Source: DASWOJ01 sp964242325 (GTDB lineage: Bacteria > Pseudomonadota > Alphaproteobacteria > Acetobacterales > Acetobacteraceae). From it: a stretch of DNA of 19,706 bases. Location: NCBI GenBank assembly GCA_964242325.1, contig CAXTCI010000093.1, forward strand, positions 1 through 19,706, written 5' to 3'. Made by a program: the position numbers and the translations under genes. The notes under the pieces are model-generated. The model made no database searches. It was not told where the DNA came from and saw only the letters and a program-made list of their open reading frames with translations. Within the stretch, counting starts at the first letter, position 1. Each line of letters opens with the position of its first letter. This document shows positions 15,456-19,706 of the stretch, one piece after another.

Positions 15456-15552
15456 CGAGCCTCCTCCTTCGAGCGAAGCGGCAACCAGGACCCATTGCGG
15501 CATCCCGACAGACGGGGATGTTGTCAGAGCGGGCCGCAGATGCAAGGGCGGC
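15456..15552 (-). promoter_or_regulatory. Candidate ROSE-like RNA thermometer in the hsp20 leader
   Basis: Read on the minus strand, the leader holds four successive hairpins: 15552-15533 (GCCGC/GCGGC), 15520-15501 (CATCCC/GGGATG), 15498-15481 (GCAA/TTGC) and 15482-15459. In the last, GCC-g-CTTC pairs with GAGG-a-GGC and buries the Shine-Dalgarno sequence GGAGGAGG. A TCGCT motif just upstream of CGAAGGAGG agrees with the UYGCU motif of ROSE elements, which control hsp20 genes in alphaproteobacteria. The last two hairpins share two bases. Pairing was done by eye; energies were not computed. Confidence 0.6.
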
Positions 15553-15553
15553 G

Positions 15554-15559
15554 ATTGTA
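15554..15559 (-). promoter_or_regulatory. Possible -10 element for hsp20
   Basis: TACAAT on the minus strand, five of six to the sigma-70 -10. It would start a leader of about 92 bases that includes all four hairpins. I see no matching -35 or heat-shock sigma motif at the right distance, so this is weak. Confidence 0.25.
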
Positions 15560-15589
15560 TGGCCGGGCGCTGGCCGCTACATGCGCGGC

Positions 15590-16144
15590 ATGGATGCCTC
15601 CCCCTCCCCTGCTGCCGGTGCAGATACCCCCAAGCTGCCGATCCTCACTCCACCGCACCCCTCGCTGCGCGCCAAGACCCGCAAGGTCGGCCCAGACGAC
15701 ATGGAGCGGTTGCGTGACTTGGTGCCGCAGATGCTCGCCACGATGTATGCCGCCCCCGGCATCGGCCTTGCCGCACCGCAGGTGGGCGTGCTGCTGCGCC
15801 TGGCCGTCGTGGACCTGCAGCCAGAGGACGCGCCCGCGCCCATCGTGCTGATCAACCCCGAGATCACCAGGGTCAGCGAGGACTGGATCATCCGGGAAGA
15901 AGGCTGCCTGTCCCTGCCCGGCCAATATGCCGATGTGAGCCGCCCGGCCCGCGTCCACGTCCGCTACACCGACCTGGACGGCAAGCTGCACGACCTGGAC
16001 GCTGAGGGCCTGCTCGCGGCCTGCCTCCAGCATGAGATTGACCACCTAGACGGAGTGCTGTTCGTAGACCACCTGTCGGCGCTGAAGCGCAACATGATCC
16101 TGCGCCGGCTGACCAAGGAGCTGAAGCAGAAGGCCGCGGGGTAA
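15590..16144 (+). CDS. def: Peptide deformylase
   Basis: Removes the formyl group from the N-terminal methionine of new proteins, using a bound metal. From the ATG at 15590 it has 184 residues. All three motifs are present: GIGLAAPQVG (57-66), EGCLSLPG with metal ligand C106, and HEIDH with ligands H148 and H152 and catalytic E149. The start is uncertain: an ATG three codons earlier (15581) and one at 15518 are in frame, and none has a clear Shine-Dalgarno sequence. The family core begins at LPILTPPHPSLR, about residue 16. The stop overlaps the fmt start by one base (TAATG), coupling deformylase to the formyltransferase that makes its substrates. Confidence 0.96.
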   Translation: MDASPSPAAGADTPKLPILTPPHPSLRAKTRKVGPDDMERLRDLVPQMLATMYAAPGIGLAAPQVGVLLRLAVVDLQPEDAPAPIVLINPEITRVSEDWIIREEGCLSLPGQYADVSRPARVHVRYTDLDGKLHDLDAEGLLAACLQHEIDHLDGVLFVDHLSALKRNMILRRLTKELKQKAAG

Positions 16145-17064
16145 TGTCCGCACCCCGGCTGCGCCTGGCATTCATGGGCAGCCCGGATTTCGCCGTCCCC
16201 GCGCTCCATGCCCTGCAAGACGCCGGGCACGAGATCGCGGCGGTTTACTGCCAGCCTCCCCGCCCGGCCGGGCGGGGCAACCGCCTGACGCCCTGCCCCG
16301 TCCACGCCGCCGCCGTGCTGCTGGGCCTGCCGGTCCATACCCCGGAGCGGCTGCGCCGCTCGCACGACGACCAGGCCGCCTTCGCGGCGCTTGGCCTGGA
16401 TGCGGCGGTCGTGGCGGCCTATGGCCTGATCCTGCCGCAGCCCATGCTGGACGCGCCGCGCCGGGGCTGTCTGAACATCCATGCCAGCCTGCTGCCGCGC
16501 TGGCGCGGCGCCGGGCCGATCCAGGCGGCGGTGCTGGCCGGGGACGACGAAACCGGCGTCACCATCATGCAGATGGACGCCGGGCTGGACACCGGACCGA
16601 TGCTGCTGCGCGGGGCCGTGCCGATCGGACCGCGCACCACGGCGGCGGAGCTGCACGACGCCCTGGGTGCGATGGGCGCCCGGCTGATCGTGCAGGCCCT
16701 GGCCGATCCCCCGCCACCCCTGCCGCAGCCGGCGGAGGGCGCGACCTATGCCCCCAAGCTGACACGCGGCGACGGACGCCTGGACTGGACGGCGCCGGCG
16801 GACGTGCTCGATCGCCGGGTGCGCGGCCTGACGCCCTGGCCCGGCACATGGGCGATGCTGGGCGACGAAGTGCTGAAGGTGCTGGACGCCGCGCCCGAGG
16901 CCGGGTCCGGCCCGCCCGGGACCGTGCTGGACGAGGCGTTGCTGGTGGCATGCGGCGCAGGGGCGTTGCGGCTGCTGCGCCTGCAGCGGCCGGGGCGCGC
17001 GCCGATGGACGCCGCCGCCCTGCTGCGCGGCTTCGCGGTTCCAGCAGGGACGTTGCTGACGTGA
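16144..17064 (+). CDS. fmt: Methionyl-tRNA formyltransferase
   Basis: Formylates initiator Met-tRNA using 10-formyltetrahydrofolate. It has 306 residues, normal length. The N-terminus RLAFMGSPDFAVPAL is the formyltransferase fold opening. The active site is seen as N111 and H113 (NIHASLLPRWRGAGPIQ) and D149 (MDAGLDTGP). The C-terminal tRNA-binding domain starts near residue 205 (YAPKLTRGDGRLDW, RGLTPWPGTWA). Overlaps def by one base and precedes truA by 10 bases: one operon. Confidence 0.97.
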   Translation: MSAPRLRLAFMGSPDFAVPALHALQDAGHEIAAVYCQPPRPAGRGNRLTPCPVHAAAVLLGLPVHTPERLRRSHDDQAAFAALGLDAAVVAAYGLILPQPMLDAPRRGCLNIHASLLPRWRGAGPIQAAVLAGDDETGVTIMQMDAGLDTGPMLLRGAVPIGPRTTAAELHDALGAMGARLIVQALADPPPPLPQPAEGATYAPKLTRGDGRLDWTAPADVLDRRVRGLTPWPGTWAMLGDEVLKVLDAAPEAGSGPPGTVLDEALLVACGAGALRLLRLQRPGRAPMDAAALLRGFAVPAGTLLT

Positions 17065-17074
17065 CACTGCCGGC

Positions 17075-17872
17075 ATGGCCACCGCGATAGCTGTTCCGCC
17101 GCCCCCCCCGCCCGGGACGCCTTGGGCGCTGCTGCTAGAATATGACGGCACGCCGTTCCTGGGCTGGCAGCGTCAAGCCGAAGGGCTGACAGTACAGGGC
17201 GTGCTGGAGGAGGCCGCCACTCGCCTGGCAGGCCCCCTGCCGGCATCCTGCGCAGTCGCCGGGCGCACCGACACCGGCGTCCATGCCGCGGGCCAGGCCG
17301 CCCTGCTCCACCTGACGCGCGACCTGCCGGCTGGCAAGGTGCGGGATGCGCTCAACTTCCACCTGCGCCCGCATCCCGTCTGCGTGCTGCAGGCCGTGCC
17401 GGCGCCGCCGGGCTGGCATCCGCGCTTTTCCGCGACTGGGCGGGCCTATGCCTACCGCATCCTGAACCGCCGCGCGCCGCCGGTGCTGGACCGGCACGCC
17501 TGGCACGTGGACCGTCCGCTGGAAGCGGCGGCGATGGCTGACGCGGCGGCGTACCTGGTCGGACACCACGACTTCACCTCGTTCCGCGCCACCGCCTGCC
17601 AGGCGAAAAGCCCGTTGCGGACGCTGCATCGCATCCATGTGGAGCGCGACGGAGACAGCATATGGATCAGGGCGGAGGCGCCGAGCTTCCTGCATCATCA
17701 GGTCCGCAACATGGTGGGCACGCTCAAGCTGGTCGGCGAGGGGCGGTGGCGGCCGGAGCAGGTTGCGGAGGCGCTGGCCGCGCGGGACCGCCGCGCCGCC
17801 GGGCCGACGGCGCCGCCGGGCGGGCTGACGCTCATGCGGGTGGAGTATCCGGCGAATCTATTCGGAGGGTGA
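17075..17872 (+). CDS. truA: tRNA pseudouridine synthase A (sites 38-40)
   Basis: Converts uridines 38-40 of the tRNA anticodon arm to pseudouridine. It has 265 residues. The catalytic aspartate is D66 in AGRTDTGVHA. Other family segments are LLLEYDGTPFLGWQRQ, FHPRFSATGRAYAYRI (with W before it) and FLHHQVRNMVGTL. The C-terminus ends with LTLMRVEYP. The N-terminus has a short Ala/Pro-rich extension with a run of six prolines (8-13) before the fold. No clear Shine-Dalgarno sequence. Last gene of def-fmt-truA. Confidence 0.96.
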   Translation: MATAIAVPPPPPPGTPWALLLEYDGTPFLGWQRQAEGLTVQGVLEEAATRLAGPLPASCAVAGRTDTGVHAAGQAALLHLTRDLPAGKVRDALNFHLRPHPVCVLQAVPAPPGWHPRFSATGRAYAYRILNRRAPPVLDRHAWHVDRPLEAAAMADAAAYLVGHHDFTSFRATACQAKSPLRTLHRIHVERDGDSIWIRAEAPSFLHHQVRNMVGTLKLVGEGRWRPEQVAEALAARDRRAAGPTAPPGGLTLMRVEYPANLFGG

Positions 17873-18069
17873 GCAGCTCGGGCGGTAAGCAGCGGCAACC
17901 CGCGGCTGGGCGCACGGTCCCGCTGGCCTCCTCCGTCATGCTGCAAGCGGCTCCCGATGCTGGTCGCGACCTGGCCGCTCATGGCCCTGGTGCAGGATAA
18001 GGCCCAAACTCGCACGTGGCCTCCTCGCAATCGTTGACGCTCCACAGCGCAGCACGCATCGTGGGGGCG
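17873..18069. other. Intergenic region between truA and the exported protein gene
   Basis: About 200 bases. Open frames here are extensions or shadows of neighbours. I see no clear terminator for def-fmt-truA and no convincing promoter for the next gene. Confidence 0.4.
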
Positions 18070-19125
18070 ATGAGAATGGCTCTTGTGATTGCAGTGACCG
18101 CCGTCTTGTATCAGGGCGGAGCAGCCCGTGCTGCCGGCACCGGTTGCCTGACCTATGACCCGCAAACCGTGACGCTGACCGGCAGCGTGCGGCGGGTGAT
18201 GGCGTATGGCCCTCCAGGCTTCGGCGAGAACCCAGGGACCGATGCAAAGGAACCCTACCTGGCGCTGACGCTGCCGGCGCCGGTCTGCGTGCAGGGTGAT
18301 CCGGGACAGGAGGAGTCCGAAGCCGGCGTGCGCGAGATGCAGATCGCATTCGTCAGCATCCCGTTCGATGGCTCGATTGCGGGAAGCAGGGTGCGCATCA
18401 CCGGCATGCTGATGCACCAGTTCACCGGACATCATCACACGGAGGTCCTGATCCAGCCGGCGCGCATCGAACGGCTTGACGCCGCCCTGGGGACGCTAGG
18501 CCCTGCTGCAAGGGTGGCGGCGGTTCCGGGGGGTGAGGGGGTCAACCTCGATGATCCCCCGGCGGCGCCGGGTCCCGCATCGGACGCAGCAGGCTCCGCC
18601 ATGGCGCCGGCTCGCCAGGCGCCGGCATGGGTTGCGCCTGCCCTGCCAACCGCCCCGCCGATTGCTGGCCAAACCCCCGGAGCCCCGGTCGTCTCCTCCG
18701 CGCCCAGCTCCGCCGCCTCCGTCGCCCAGGAGCACGCGACCGCTTTCGCTTTTTCCTATCTGGCGCAATGGTCCGCCCCGAACGACCTTGCCTTGGCGGC
18801 AATGTCGCGGTCCTACGCCGAAACCGTGGACTTCTACGGCAAGCCGATCTCGCACGCCGCCCTGCTAGCGCAGAAGCGCGCCTATATGCTGCGCTGGCCG
18901 ATCCGGTCCTACGTCCCGCGCCCCGGGTCGGTCGCCGCGGATTGCGACGCCGGCGGCAACGTCTGCAAGGTCACTGGCCTGGTGGAATGGGACTGCCGCA
19001 GCGTCGAACGGCACACCCACGCCGCGGGTGTGGCCGAATTCATGATGATAGTGGTCTGGAACGGCGAGCGCGGGGTGATCGTCGCCGAGAACGGCGCGGT
19101 GGTCGCGCGCGCACCGTCCCCGTAG
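18070..19125 (+). CDS. Exported two-domain protein: DUF4431-like plus NTF2-like
   Basis: A protein of about 350 residues with a signal peptide (MALVIAVTAVLYQGGAARAA). The N-terminal domain begins GCLTYDPQTVTLTGSVRRV and runs through EPYLALTLPAPVCVQGD to about residue 140. It resembles DUF4431, with two cysteines that could form a disulfide. A Pro/Ala/Ser linker of about 65 residues follows. The last 120 residues (FSYLAQWSAPNDLALAAMSRSYAETVDFYGKPIS ... VEWDC) look like an NTF2/SnoaL-type fold found in bacterial periplasmic proteins. Both calls are by eye. ATG 18070 and ATG 18076 are both possible starts; the second is better spaced from GGGGG at 18063-18067. The frame is also open back to 18016. 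Function unknown. Confidence 0.8.
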   Translation: MRMALVIAVTAVLYQGGAARAAGTGCLTYDPQTVTLTGSVRRVMAYGPPGFGENPGTDAKEPYLALTLPAPVCVQGDPGQEESEAGVREMQIAFVSIPFDGSIAGSRVRITGMLMHQFTGHHHTEVLIQPARIERLDAALGTLGPAARVAAVPGGEGVNLDDPPAAPGPASDAAGSAMAPARQAPAWVAPALPTAPPIAGQTPGAPVVSSAPSSAASVAQEHATAFAFSYLAQWSAPNDLALAAMSRSYAETVDFYGKPISHAALLAQKRAYMLRWPIRSYVPRPGSVAADCDAGGNVCKVTGLVEWDCRSVERHTHAAGVAEFMMIVVWNGERGVIVAENGAVVARAPSP

Positions 19126-19145
19126 CGCAGGAGCATGCAGGCGCA

Positions 19146-19162
19146 GGGTGCGCCCCGCGCCC
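19146..19162. terminator. Weak hairpin between convergent genes
   Basis: GGGTGC, loop GCCCC, GCGCCC: six pairs with one G-U, in the 39-base spacer between two convergent stop codons. No T-run on either strand, so intrinsic termination is doubtful. Confidence 0.25.
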
Positions 19163-19164
19163 GA

Positions 19165-19706
19165 TCAGGGTTTGTGTGCGCAGCCCAGCAGCGCGTCGGG
19201 CGCGGCCTCGTTGGCAACTTTGCCGGGGTCAGCGGCGAAGGCCGCGCAGGTTTCGGCACTGACCGCGTGCTGCTGGCCACCGGTGGCAATGTTGGCAGAA
19301 ACCTGCCGCCATTCCGGCACCGAGAACGCCTGCAGCTTGGCCTCGTCGCCCATCTGCACCCCGACCAGCGCCTTGCGGTCGACCCCGATCTCGATCATGC
19401 GAAGCATAACGACTTGGACATCGTCAATGTCGTCGTCGCTGGCCGGTCCGATCCGGGCAGCTGGCTCGGTAAAGACGAACAGGTCCTCCGGCGGTCCACT
19501 TCCTAGGGCAGTGGCAGCCGTTCCCTTGGCCCCTTTCCCACCACCCGCTGGAACAAACATCTTGAAAGTGTAATCGGTGCTGCCGCCAGATGGCGCCGCC
19601 AGCTTGCCGTGTTTCACCCCGGCGTCGCGCATAGCGCAGGCGAAGGCGCCCAGGGTGGAGACGCGGTTGCCGATGATCATCGGCAGCTTCGCGTCGGACG
19701 ACGACA
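19165..19706 (-). CDS. Unrecognised protein, 5' end outside window
   Basis: The C-terminal 179 or so codons of a gene entering from the right edge; the frame stays open past the ATG at 19680, so the real start is probably outside. I do not recognise the family. The visible part has a Gly/Lys/Ala-rich patch (VPAGGGKGAKGTAATALG), an acidic stretch (SDDDIDDVQ), a compact segment (MIEIGVDRKALVGVQMGDE) and two cysteines near the end (ETCAAF, LLGCAHKP). The minus-strand reading is preferred over two plus-strand frames because its composition is protein-like while theirs are Ser/Pro/Arg-rich shadows. It converges on the DUF4431-like gene, 39 bases away. Confidence 0.65.
   Translation of the reverse strand, partial: SSSDAKLPMIIGNRVSTLGAFACAMRDAGVKHGKLAAPSGGSTDYTFKMFVPAGGGKGAKGTAATALGSGPPEDLFVFTEPAARIGPASDDDIDDVQVVMLRMIEIGVDRKALVGVQMGDEAKLQAFSVPEWRQVSANIATGGQQHAVSAETCAAFAADPGKVANEAAPDALLGCAHKP

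Noticed and set aside
15964..17151. A 395-codon minus-strand frame over def and fmt
   Set aside because: Antisense to two well supported genes, Arg/Gln/His/Gly-rich, no recognisable domain.
18034..18062. TTGACG plus CATCGT as a promoter for the DUF4431-like gene
   Set aside because: The -10 matches at only three positions, and the start site would fall at about 18069, after the Shine-Dalgarno sequence.

Overview
The window is a GC-rich chromosomal stretch, almost fully coding, from an alphaproteobacterium. A Rhodospirillales/Acetobacteraceae-like organism is the best guess. The basis is the alphaproteobacterial style of GltB, the Hsp20/DUF1150 pair, the long-form hibernation factor and the kdsD-lptC-lptA-lptB-rpoN-hpf cluster. 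This is judged by eye, without a database search. There are no mobile elements, CRISPR arrays or phage genes. One run of 100 Ns (7302-7401) marks an assembly gap.

Region 1 (1-5339, minus strand) is a glutamate synthase (GOGAT) operon in the order gltD, a small exported DUF2059-like protein, then gltB (its 3' end lies outside the window). The three genes are joined by 1-base and 4-base stop/start overlaps, so the exported protein is translationally embedded in a cytosolic nitrogen-assimilation operon. Upstream (5525-6475, minus) is an NDUFA9-like extended SDR protein. The divergent spacer beyond it carries a tandem 19-bp repeat and a likely promoter for tRNA-Leu(CAG) at 6629-6715. A short RNase D gene starts 20 nt after that tRNA.

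Region 2 (7302-8927) holds the gap, into which RNase D and a convergent sulfotransferase gene both run. The sulfotransferase carries an extra N-terminal domain. A divergent spacer with an inverted repeat and a good sigma-70-like promoter leads into region 3 (8928-14448, plus). There kdsD, lptC, lptA and lptB are chained by 4-base overlaps, followed by rpoN and hpf. The cluster couples Kdo precursor synthesis and LPS export with sigma-54 and ribosome hibernation. ptsN, often next in this cluster, is not here.

Region 4 (14608-15455, minus) has hsp20 and a DUF1150 gene. The hsp20 leader folds into four successive hairpins, the last of which masks the ribosome binding site, as in ROSE-type RNA thermometers. 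Region 5 (15590-17872, plus) is def-fmt-truA (N-terminal formyl-methionine processing and tRNA pseudouridylation). Region 6 has an exported two-domain protein (DUF4431-like plus NTF2-like) and, convergent to it, the 3' part of an unrecognised gene running off the right edge.

The most interesting leads are the exported DUF2059-like protein inside the GOGAT operon, the candidate RNA thermometer upstream of hsp20, and the unexplained dyads in the two divergent spacers.
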